Of a DNA stretch of 16,848 bases, positions 5,447-11,617 are shown piece after piece. This stretch comes from Nitrososphaerota archaeon (GTDB lineage Archaea; Thermoproteota; Nitrososphaeria; Nitrososphaerales; Gagatemarchaeaceae). Within the stretch, counting starts at the first letter, position 1. The number at the start of each line of letters is the position of its first letter. A program made the position numbers and the translations under genes. The notes below the pieces were generated by a model, which was given only the letters and a program-made list of their open reading frames with translations, was not told the DNA's origin and searched no databases. Location of the stretch: contig VBPK01000003.1 in assembly GCA_005877225.1 (NCBI GenBank), forward strand, positions 1 through 16,848, given 5' to 3'.

Positions 5447-6211
5447 TTGGGTTTGGAGCTGCTGTCCTTGCAAGACTACATCATCAGGTATCACGACGAC
5501 GGACCGAAGGTTACGAAGGGGGCCATGGTCTGCGGCCTCCCCGACAGCGGCCTCGTCGCGAAGATCGCTGTGGACTACCTGATAGACCAGTTGAAGCCAA
5601 AGCCCATCGCGGAGATATACAGCCCCCACCTGCCGCCTCAGGTCCTGATTCGTGAGAACGGGGTCGTCGAGCCGATGAGTCACAGGCTTTACTACGCTCC
5701 CTCCGAGAAGCTCCTAATCTACACGGGGGATTCTCAGCCGGTCGACCCGAGAGGTGCCTACTCGCTTTCCGAGCTGGTCGTCGACCTGGCCGCTCAGAAC
5801 TCGGTCGGGGAGCTCCTGATTCTCGCCGCGATGATCAAGGGAGCTCCCGTGGAGGAGCCGAAAGTCTTCATCTCTGCGACCGACGATGAGCTTGCCAAGG
5901 AGTATGAGGCGCTCGGCGCGAAGAGGACGACGATGGGGGCGATCACTTGGATGCATGGATTGATCCTCGGGGGAGCGCTCGACCGGGGCGTTAGAGCAGT
6001 CTGTCTATCGAGCGAGACCCAGGGGGATGTTCCCGACCCAGTGGCGGCCGAGTTGGCTCTGAAGATGGTCGGTGTGAGGCTGAACCTGAAACTCGATACT
6101 AAGAAGCTTCACCGAAGGAAGAAGAGCCTTCAGGAGCTCGGCGCAGGCTCACTCCCTCCTGTTCAAGAAGCGCAGCAGGAAAGGAAGCGAGAGCCCACCT
6201 ATATCGGCTGA
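5447..6211 (+). CDS. PAC2-family protein (proteasome assembly chaperone-like)
   Basis: The 254-residue frame has the PAC2 hallmarks. MVCGLPDSGLVAKIAVDYLI near the N-terminus is the glycine-rich strand-loop-helix. It is followed by a central LLIYTGDSQP strand, a Leu/Ala helix with SVGELLILAAM, and TTMGAITWMHGLILGGALDRG near residue 170. In eukaryotes PAC1/PAC2 assist proteasome alpha-ring assembly; archaeal homologues such as PbaA/PbaB have been linked to chaperone or proteasome functions. The charged tail ends TYIG, near to but not matching the C-terminal HbYX motif that docks on proteasomes. Start choice is open: TTG at 5447, 5453 or 5468. The TATA position favours 5468 (MQDYIIRYHDDGP). Single-gene transcript. 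Confidence 0.85.
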   Translation: MGLELLSLQDYIIRYHDDGPKVTKGAMVCGLPDSGLVAKIAVDYLIDQLKPKPIAEIYSPHLPPQVLIRENGVVEPMSHRLYYAPSEKLLIYTGDSQPVDPRGAYSLSELVVDLAAQNSVGELLILAAMIKGAPVEEPKVFISATDDELAKEYEALGAKRTTMGAITWMHGLILGGALDRGVRAVCLSSETQGDVPDPVAAELALKMVGVRLNLKLDTKKLHRRKKSLQELGAGSLPPVQEAQQERKREPTYIG

Positions 6212-6235
6212 CCGGTGCAGGCGCGGGGTACCATC

Positions 6236-7069
6236 CTATATTCGCCGCTCGGCGCTCTCGAGTCGATCCTGGAGCCAGGGGATCGCCTCTGTGACGAAAC
6301 TCGGACCGTGGTGTGCGAGGAAGTCCAGCGGGCCAGGGGTCAGAAAGTAGTTTCCCTTCCGGACGAAGCCCGTCTCTCGCCAGCCGCGTCGGTCGATCAG
6401 CTCCTCCAGCTTCCGGGGAACGAACTTCGAGAACATCTTCGCTTCATAGAGGAATACGTCGGGGTCTTCCCCTGGAATCTCCCCGAGCGGAGGCGTCAGC
6501 CATTCTGACCTCACGTCGCCGTATATGTTGGAAGCGCCCAGAAGGTGAAGAGCATCGGTTATGTAGCTGTAGGCACCGAATGACACTGGGCCGCCGAGGT
6601 CGATCTCCACGTAGGTTCGTAGCTTCGCCCTGACCTGTCTGATTCCCGAGAGCTTCTGAAGGAGCCTCGAGGCGAGCTCGCGCCCCCTTTCGGGGGCGCC
6701 GAGGACGAGACCGAGCTTAGTGACGCCGTCGATCATCCCAGCGACCGAGACTGGGAGCTCTAGGGGGTAGACAGGAAATCTCTTCGAGAGCGCGACTGCA
6801 AATTCTCTCTGATACCCCGTGACGGTGAAAATCAGGTCTGGCCTCAGCTCTGAGAGGAGCTGCGGGTCGACTGTGTTGTAGCTCCCGACCTTTCTCTTCA
6901 TGGCGGCCTCGGGAGGCCTCGCACAGAAGGCACTGACGCCGACCACGGCATCGCCAAAACCCAGGAGGAAGAGAGCCTCGGTTATCGCCGGGCTGAAGCT
7001 TACTATCCTTCCCGGTCTCTCGGGGATATCGACCTCCTCTCCGAGAATTTCACTGAACGCCTTGACCAA
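6236..7069 (-). CDS. BtuF/FepB-like cobalamin or metal-chelate binding protein without signal peptide
   Basis: A 277-residue protein of the helical-backbone metal-receptor superfamily (PBP class III). It opens with RIVSFSPAITEALFLLGFGDAVVGVS, the standard first motif, followed by KVGSYNTVDPQLLSELRPDLIFTV, which matches the family NxExIxxLKPDLV block. A long central helix and a C-terminal lobe with GASNIYGDV and the PDVFLYE block complete the fold. Ordinary members are exported solute-binding proteins of ABC importers. Here the TTG start gives MVKAFSEILGEEV with no signal peptide or lipobox, and no permease or ATPase gene is adjacent. It may therefore act in the cytoplasm. It follows the MDR oxidoreductase with a 10-nt gap, with AAGGCGAG just before the start, so the two form an operon. 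Ligand unknown. Confidence 0.82.
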   Translation of the reverse strand: MVKAFSEILGEEVDIPERPGRIVSFSPAITEALFLLGFGDAVVGVSAFCARPPEAAMKRKVGSYNTVDPQLLSELRPDLIFTVTGYQREFAVALSKRFPVYPLELPVSVAGMIDGVTKLGLVLGAPERGRELASRLLQKLSGIRQVRAKLRTYVEIDLGGPVSFGAYSYITDALHLLGASNIYGDVRSEWLTPPLGEIPGEDPDVFLYEAKMFSKFVPRKLEELIDRRGWRETGFVRKGNYFLTPGPLDFLAHHGPSFVTEAIPWLQDRLESAERRI

Positions 7070-7079
7070 AGAACTCGCC

Positions 7080-8099
7080 TTAAGGGATGAGGAGAATCTT
7101 CCCGAACTGCTCCCTGGCTTCCAGGATTCTGTGAGCCTCCCCCGCCGAGTTGAGTGGTAGCTCCTTGTAGATGTGCGGCGCTAGTTTCCGCTGCGAAGCC
7201 AGCTTGAGAACCTTCGTGAGGTCGTCAGTCGTGAAAGCGTAGGTTCCTGCGATGGTCAGCTCGGACCTGTAGACTCTCCCGATGTTCACTCCGGATTCTT
7301 CACCCGTCGTTACCCCCAGAGAGACGAGAACCCCGCCCTTGGCGAGCGCCATGATGCTCCTCTGCCATGTCTCCGCACCCACGTGGTCGAAGACGATATC
7401 GGCTCCGTAGCCGCCCGTCAGCGCCCTGACCTTTTCTGGGACGTCCTCCTTTGAATGGTTAATCGCGTAATCGGCCCCGTGAGACATCGCGAGTTCCAGC
7501 TTAGCGTCACTGCCTGCCGTCGCGATCACCTTCGCACCAAAGAGCTTCGCCACCTGGATGGCAGCGAATCCGAGGCCGCTCCCGGCGGCCCACACCAGGA
7601 CGGAGTCGCCAGCTTTCACTCTCGCGCGGGTGACGAGCCCGTTCCAGGCCGTCCCGAAGTTCACCGGAAGTGCGGCCGCGGTCTTGAAGTCGAGGCCGCG
7701 TATGGGCAGCAAGTCTTCTGCGTGAAGCTTCACGTACTGTGCATAACCGCCGTCCGCGGCAACCCCGAGCAGTCCTATCTTCTCGCATCTGTTCGGGCGG
7801 CCCGTCTTGCAGTACCTGCACGTTCTGTCGCGGAGCACGGGGTATGCGACGACCTGACTCCCCGGCGTCACGTTTGTCACCCCTTGCGAGACCTGGATTA
7901 CCTCTCCCGCCACGTCGGTACCCAGGATGTGAGGGAGTTGAGTCTTGTACCTGCCGTTCCTCGCCCAGATGTCCACCCTGTTGACGCCGCAGGCCTTGAC
8001 CCAGACAAGTGCCTCTCCATCCCCGAGTTGTGGGTTCGGCGCGTCCTCGTAGACGAGGACCTCCGGTCCACCCTGTCTGTGAAAGCGGACGGCTTTCAA
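7080..8099 (-). CDS. MDR-superfamily NAD(P)H-dependent oxidoreductase (quinone oxidoreductase/alcohol dehydrogenase type)
   Basis: A 339-residue medium-chain dehydrogenase. The GroES-like domain carries ACGVNRVDIWARNG (36-49) and LGTDVAGEV (59-67). The Rossmann domain carries AAGSGLGFAAIQVAKLFGAKVIAT (171-194) and ADIVFDHVG. The catalytic-zinc histidine of the GHE motif is Thr here (GTD), which points to a quinone-oxidoreductase-type or zinc-free enzyme. A structural-zinc lobe is still visible with Cys94, Cys97 and Cys105, but the first of the four usual cysteines is replaced by Asp91. The TTG start (8099-8097) lies 28 nt from a TATA element shared with the divergent dehydrogenase, consistent with a leaderless mRNA. 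Substrate not predictable. Confidence 0.87.
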   Translation of the reverse strand: MKAVRFHRQGGPEVLVYEDAPNPQLGDGEALVWVKACGVNRVDIWARNGRYKTQLPHILGTDVAGEVIQVSQGVTNVTPGSQVVAYPVLRDRTCRYCKTGRPNRCEKIGLLGVAADGGYAQYVKLHAEDLLPIRGLDFKTAAALPVNFGTAWNGLVTRARVKAGDSVLVWAAGSGLGFAAIQVAKLFGAKVIATAGSDAKLELAMSHGADYAINHSKEDVPEKVRALTGGYGADIVFDHVGAETWQRSIMALAKGGVLVSLGVTTGEESGVNIGRVYRSELTIAGTYAFTTDDLTKVLKLASQRKLAPHIYKELPLNSAGEAHRILEAREQFGKILLIP

Positions 8100-8120
8100 T
8101 TTGGGGGTTTGGTCGTGGAT

Positions 8121-8133
8121 TGATATTTAAGGA
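8121..8133. promoter_or_regulatory. Shared, near-symmetric TATA element of a divergent gene pair
   Basis: ATATTTAA (8123-8130) reads TTAAATAT on the other strand. Its centre (about 8127) is 28 nt from the TTG start of the minus-strand oxidoreductase (8099) and 28 nt from the TTG start of the plus-strand dehydrogenase (8155). One TATA box could direct leaderless transcription both ways. Confidence 0.55.
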
Positions 8134-8154
8134 GTGATTGATTAGACGAATTCG

Positions 8155-9177
8155 TTGGTGCGCCACAACCTGCTGATCATGAGCGACCTCGTCGGGAGCT
8201 CCGAAGTTCGCAGGCTGCGGAGGTTTGCGAACGTCTACAGGTCGAGCGAGCTTGACAAGAAGACGCTGGCTGACCGCCTGCGTCAGACCGACGCGCTCTT
8301 GATATCCTCCTGGCCAGAAATCCTGACGGACGGGACGCTTCGGAGCATGAAGAGGCTGAGATTCATTCAGGGCATACTCGTGGGGGTAGAGCACATCCCG
8401 TTCCAAGCGCTCGCCAGGAAGGTCGTGGTCAGCAGTAACGCCGGCGCCTACTCTCTCGAGGTGGGTGAACACGCGTTTGGGCTCCTCCTCTCCGCGGCGA
8501 AGAGGGTCGTGGACACGCACAACTCCGTGGCGAGGGGGAAGACCGACTTCAAGGAGTTCAGGGGGACGTCTGATGACATTCTCGTACTCCGGGGCAAGAC
8601 GCTGGGAGTGATCGGCTACGGAGGAATAGGGGCCGTGGTCGCGGGACTGGGGAGGTCGTTCGGGATGAACGTCATTGCTCTCTCAAGAAGCAGGAGGAGC
8701 GCGAGTGGGAGCCGGGGCGGGGGCGGTCTAAGATTTGTGCGGGGGAGAGGCGCCCTCACTTCGCTACTCGCAGGCTCCGACGCAGTCGTCCTCGCCCTAC
8801 CCCTTACGAAACTCACCGAGGGGATGATAGGCGCGAAGGAGCTCTCTGTTGCGAAGGGTGGTGCCGTCCTGGTGAACATATCGAGGGGAGACATAGTCAA
8901 TCAGGCGGCACTCTACGAGCACCTCAGGCGGAATCCCAGCTTCAGGTACGCGACAGATGTATGGTGGTACAAGGAGGGGAGGGAGACCCTCGTCACTGAC
9001 TACCCCTTTACTTCTCTGCCGAACTTCGTCGGCACCCCCCACATCTCGGGTCCGACGGCTGTGGCCTCGGGGCGGCCTGTGAGGATGGCCGTGGAGAACA
9101 CACTGAGGTACCTCAGGGGGCTTCGGCCAAAAAACGTCGTGAAAAGGTCGGAGTACTACCGCTCGATAGTGTTATAA
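8155..9177 (+). CDS. D-isomer-specific 2-hydroxyacid dehydrogenase
   Basis: A 340-residue member of the D-2-hydroxyacid dehydrogenase family. The coenzyme domain has LGVIGYGGIGAVVAGLGRSFG (150-170). The active site has VNISRGDIVNQAAL with Arg244, an acidic residue in DVWWYKEGRET, and His296 in GTPHISG. The family reduces 2-keto acids such as glyoxylate, hydroxypyruvate or phenylpyruvate with NAD(P)H. The strand-2 end reads ALSRSRR rather than an acidic residue, which hints at NADPH. It is followed by a Gly/Ser/Arg-rich loop (about 178-199) longer than usual. The start is TTG 8155 or GTG 8158, about 28 nt after the TATA element. The next gene follows at 9193, so it heads the transcript that includes the ATPase pair, unless those have their own promoter. 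Confidence 0.88.
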   Translation: MVRHNLLIMSDLVGSSEVRRLRRFANVYRSSELDKKTLADRLRQTDALLISSWPEILTDGTLRSMKRLRFIQGILVGVEHIPFQALARKVVVSSNAGAYSLEVGEHAFGLLLSAAKRVVDTHNSVARGKTDFKEFRGTSDDILVLRGKTLGVIGYGGIGAVVAGLGRSFGMNVIALSRSRRSASGSRGGGGLRFVRGRGALTSLLAGSDAVVLALPLTKLTEGMIGAKELSVAKGGAVLVNISRGDIVNQAALYEHLRRNPSFRYATDVWWYKEGRETLVTDYPFTSLPNFVGTPHISGPTAVASGRPVRMAVENTLRYLRGLRPKNVVKRSEYYRSIVL

Positions 9178-9192
9178 CAGACGGGACGATTG

Positions 9193-9492
9193 ATGAGCGT
9201 TATGCGAGGCGCCGAGAAGAAAGAGGGGGAGCCCAAGAAGGAGAGGGAGATCATAAAGGCCGCGAAGGGCGTGATGTACGGTATGGCCCTCCACGGGATG
9301 GTGACCTACGCCCTCAGGCTGAGGATGCACATGGAGAACCTCTTCATGCTCATCACGATGGGGGACATGTTGGGAGTTCCGGTGCTCCCTCCGTACTACA
9401 GCCTGCGGCTCCTTCCGTATGCGGTCCCGTACCTGAAGACGTGGAAACAGACGCTGCTTCGGGACAGGGACATAACCGACTCGCTGTACTGA
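9193..9492 (+). CDS. Methionine-rich small protein preceding the ArsA-like ATPase pair
   Basis: About 99 residues: a highly charged N-terminus (GAEKKEGEPKKEREIIKAAKG), then a stretch rich in Met and hydrophobics (VMYGMALHGMVTYALRLRMH, ENLFMLITMGDMLGVPVLPP), then a Tyr/Leu/Pro-rich segment and a charged tail. Ten methionines in 99 residues is high. I do not recognise a family. The middle could be one or two membrane-associated helices or an amphipathic Met-rich client-binding surface. Starts are possible at TTG 9190, ATG 9193 or ATG 9202. A weak TATA-like TGTTATAAC (9168-9176) precedes it. It ends 4 nt before the widest frame of the first ATPase (GTG 9497; ATG 9506 also possible), so co-translation is likely. 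The position suggests a partner of the ATPases; this is inference. Confidence 0.7.
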   Translation: MSVMRGAEKKEGEPKKEREIIKAAKGVMYGMALHGMVTYALRLRMHMENLFMLITMGDMLGVPVLPPYYSLRLLPYAVPYLKTWKQTLLRDRDITDSLY

Positions 9493-9505
9493 GTGAGTGC
9501 TAACC

Positions 9506-10531
9506 ATGACAACCGCCGTTTCGGCCACGCAGAATATGGGTCTCTATCTCGCGTCGAATCCCGGCGTCAAGTACATTCTCTTTGGCGGGAAGGGCGGCCT
9601 GGGAAAGACAACGCTATCGGCCGCGACATCCTACTGGCTCGCAAAGCAGGGGAAGAAGGTCTGCGTCTTCTCGACCGACCCCCAGGCGAGCCTCACGGAC
9701 ATCTTCGAGAGGAAGATCTTCGGGCAGGGCGAGGTGGAGATCGCCAAGAATCTGTACGCGCTGGAGATCGATGCCGACAAGAGAATCGCGGAGTATCAGA
9801 ACGAGATAAGGCAGAAGATCCGCGACATGTACAAGATGGAGACGATTCCGGAAGAGGTCGAGGACTACATCAACTCCTCCTCCGCAGAGCCGGCGATGGC
9901 CGAGTCGGCCACCTTCGACGCGATGGTCGAGTTGATGACTAGCGGCAGGTACGATTACTACGTCTTCGATATGATGCCTCACGGACACGCGATAAGGTTC
10001 CTCGGGATGGCGGACATCCTGGACCAGTGGGTCGCGAAAATCATGGAGGTGAGGAAGAAGGCGGGGGAGTACAAGGAGTCGGCGAGTGTGCTCGGCTCAC
10101 AGAAAGGGGGTCTGGCGCAGGAAGACTACGTCCTTAAGGAGCTGGAGTTCATTCGAAACAGGCTCGACTTCGTGAGCAATATGGTGAGGGATAAGACGCA
10201 CACGGCTTTCTTCTATGTCCTCATTCCGGAGCTGATGCCGATACTCGACACGAGAAAGGCGCTCGAGATGTTCAGGGCCTTCGATGTGACGGTGAGCGGC
10301 GTCGTCGTGAACCAAGTCTACCCCCAGGAGCTCAGAGACTCCGGGGGCGTCCCGGACTTCCTGAAGCACAAGATAGACTCGCAGCAGGAGTACCTCGGTC
10401 AGATAAAAGGCGAGTTCGCCGACCTGATTAGGGGGGTCGTCCCGATGCTGGACAGGGAGCCGAAGGGCTTGGAGATGATTGGCAGAGTGGCAGGGATACT
10501 CTTCGGTGATTCAGGCGTCTTCTTGCGGTGA
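9506..10531 (+). CDS. ArsA/Get3-like ATPase 1 (degenerate switch II)
   Basis: 341 residues from ATG 9506 (GTG 9497 would add three). The deviant Walker A GGKGGLGKTT (27-36) is intact. Switch I reads FSTDPQASLTDIF, retaining the Asp (58) that positions water in Get3 (yeast Asp57). Switch II, DTAPTGHTLR in Get3/ArsA, reads DMMPHGHAIR (155-164). VSGVVVNQVYP and PMLDREPKGLEMI match the later A-loop and C-terminal family blocks. There is one Cys and no CxxC, so neither ArsA metalloid ligands nor the Get3 zinc dimer bridge is present. The family includes arsenite pump ATPases and tail-anchored-protein targeting factors; the lack of cysteines argues against arsenite. It overlaps ATPase 2 by 4 nt (GTGA), indicating coupled synthesis and probably a complex. 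Confidence 0.85.
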   Translation: MTTAVSATQNMGLYLASNPGVKYILFGGKGGLGKTTLSAATSYWLAKQGKKVCVFSTDPQASLTDIFERKIFGQGEVEIAKNLYALEIDADKRIAEYQNEIRQKIRDMYKMETIPEEVEDYINSSSAEPAMAESATFDAMVELMTSGRYDYYVFDMMPHGHAIRFLGMADILDQWVAKIMEVRKKAGEYKESASVLGSQKGGLAQEDYVLKELEFIRNRLDFVSNMVRDKTHTAFFYVLIPELMPILDTRKALEMFRAFDVTVSGVVVNQVYPQELRDSGGVPDFLKHKIDSQQEYLGQIKGEFADLIRGVVPMLDREPKGLEMIGRVAGILFGDSGVFLR

Positions 10532-11547
10532 ACGTGTTGCAGGCGAGTAAGACCACCACCGGGGGATTCGCTTCGTTCGTCGCGGAAAGGAGCGGCCTCA
10601 AGTACGTCTTCTTCGGCGGAAAGGGAGGTGTTGGCAAGACGGCCATCGCGGGGGCCGCCGCCTACTACCTAGCAGAGAAGATGGGGAAGAAGGTTCTCAT
10701 CTCCTCGACGAATCCCGTCCACAGCCTTACCAGTCTCTTCGGGCAGGACCTCTGGAAGAAGGGAATCCAGCAGATCAAGGGGACTCGGAACCTCTACGCG
10801 ACAGAGATCGACGTAACGGCGACGATCCAGAGGTACAAGTCAGAGATAAGGGAGAGGCTGGTTCAGTTCCTGAAGTTCGCCGACATTCCGGTTGACGTCG
10901 AGCCCTTCGTCGAAATCGCGACGACGAACCCCGCCTTCGAAGAGTCCGCGATGTTTGACGATATGATCAGTCTGATACTGAACGAGAAGTTCGACGCGTA
11001 CGTCTTTGATACCGCGCCGGTGGCGCACACCTACCGACTCCTGGGGATGTCGAAGGTGTACGACCTCTGGCTTCATAAGATGGTGAAGAGCAGGGAAGAG
11101 GCGCTCTCTCTCAGGGCGAAGCTCTCCTTCAGGAGGGAGAAGATCTTGCAGGAGTTGAAGAAGGACCCGCTCCTCGCGACCCTGATAGCGACGAGGCGGA
11201 AGACCGAGGAGGGGAGGAGACTTCTCACCGACGCGGAGAAGACCGCCTTCTTCTTCGTCACACTACCCCTCGCCCTCCCGATAGCCGTCGTAGAGCGATT
11301 CATTACCTGGGTTGAAGCGTTCAGCATTCCCATCGGTGGAGTCATAGTCAACGAAGTCATACCGAAGACCGACCCGACGAACCTCTCCCCCTTCGTGGCG
11401 AACAGGATAAAGGAGCAGGCCGGCTACCTCAGGATGGCGGAGGAGAAGTTCCCGGGGATGGTGAGGGCGGCCATCCCGCTCTACGAGCGGGAGGTGAACG
11501 GGCTGGAGATGGTCGCGAGAATGGGGGAAGACCTCTCGAGGTCGTAA
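10528..11547 (+). CDS. ArsA/Get3-like ATPase 2 (switch-I catalytic Asp replaced by Asn)
   Basis: 339 residues, starting with the GTG that overlaps the stop of ATPase 1. Walker A GGKGGVGKTA (30-39) is intact. Switch I reads SSTNPVHSLTSLFG: Asn62 (codon AAT at 10711-10713) stands where Get3 has Asp57 and ArsA its equivalent. In Get3 a D57N change is a standard way to block hydrolysis while keeping ATP binding. Switch II is DTAPVAHTYR (161-170), close to consensus except Gly to Ala. The protein has no cysteine at all. It aligns with ATPase 1 along its length, for example PAFEESAMFDDMI against PAMAESATFDAMV, so the two are tandem paralogues. Most likely it is the ATP-binding but slow or inactive half of a heterodimer. 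T-runs follow the stop. Confidence 0.86.
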   Translation: MNVLQASKTTTGGFASFVAERSGLKYVFFGGKGGVGKTAIAGAAAYYLAEKMGKKVLISSTNPVHSLTSLFGQDLWKKGIQQIKGTRNLYATEIDVTATIQRYKSEIRERLVQFLKFADIPVDVEPFVEIATTNPAFEESAMFDDMISLILNEKFDAYVFDTAPVAHTYRLLGMSKVYDLWLHKMVKSREEALSLRAKLSFRREKILQELKKDPLLATLIATRRKTEEGRRLLTDAEKTAFFFVTLPLALPIAVVERFITWVEAFSIPIGGVIVNEVIPKTDPTNLSPFVANRIKEQAGYLRMAEEKFPGMVRAAIPLYEREVNGLEMVARMGEDLSRS

Positions 11548-11556
11548 GAAACCGAA

Positions 11557-11572
11557 ATTTTTGTGGGTTTTC
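11557..11572 (+). terminator. T-rich archaeal termination region after the ATPase pair
   Basis: ATTTTT (11557-11562) and GTTTT (from 11567) follow the stop by about 10-25 nt, ahead of a new TATA element. Oligo-T stretches on the non-template strand are the main intrinsic termination signal in archaea. No stem-loop is evident here. Confidence 0.5.
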
Positions 11573-11583
11573 TCATCGTTCAG

Positions 11584-11592
11584 GCTTAAATA
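11584..11592 (+). promoter_or_regulatory. TATA element of the CstA-family gene
   Basis: GCTTAAATA is centred about 30 nt upstream of ATG 11618, predicting a leader of only a few bases. Together with the T-runs before it, this separates the carrier gene from the ATPase operon. Confidence 0.65.
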
Positions 11593-11617
11593 GTGTAGAC
11601 TCCAGTCAGTCCCGAAA

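Noticed and set aside
6680..6699. Perfect inverted repeat GCGCCCCC-TTTC-GGGGGCGC
   Set aside because: It is inside the BtuF-like coding sequence (APERGREL region), explained by Pro/Glu/Arg codons, has no T-tract and no gene boundary nearby.
7507..8520. Long minus-strand frame of 337 codons
   Set aside because: It lies over the oxidoreductase and the start of the hydroxyacid dehydrogenase in other frames, crosses their shared promoter, and its Arg/Pro-rich composition is typical of a shadow frame in GC-rich DNA.
9497..9942. Arg/Glu/Asp-rich plus-strand frames within ATPase 1
   Set aside because: Out-of-frame shadows of a gene with clear Walker A and switch motifs.
9506..11547. Arsenic-resistance ATPase (ArsA) assignment
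   Set aside because: No metalloid-binding cysteines, no ArsB/Acr3, ArsR or ArsC neighbour; only the ATPase family is supported.
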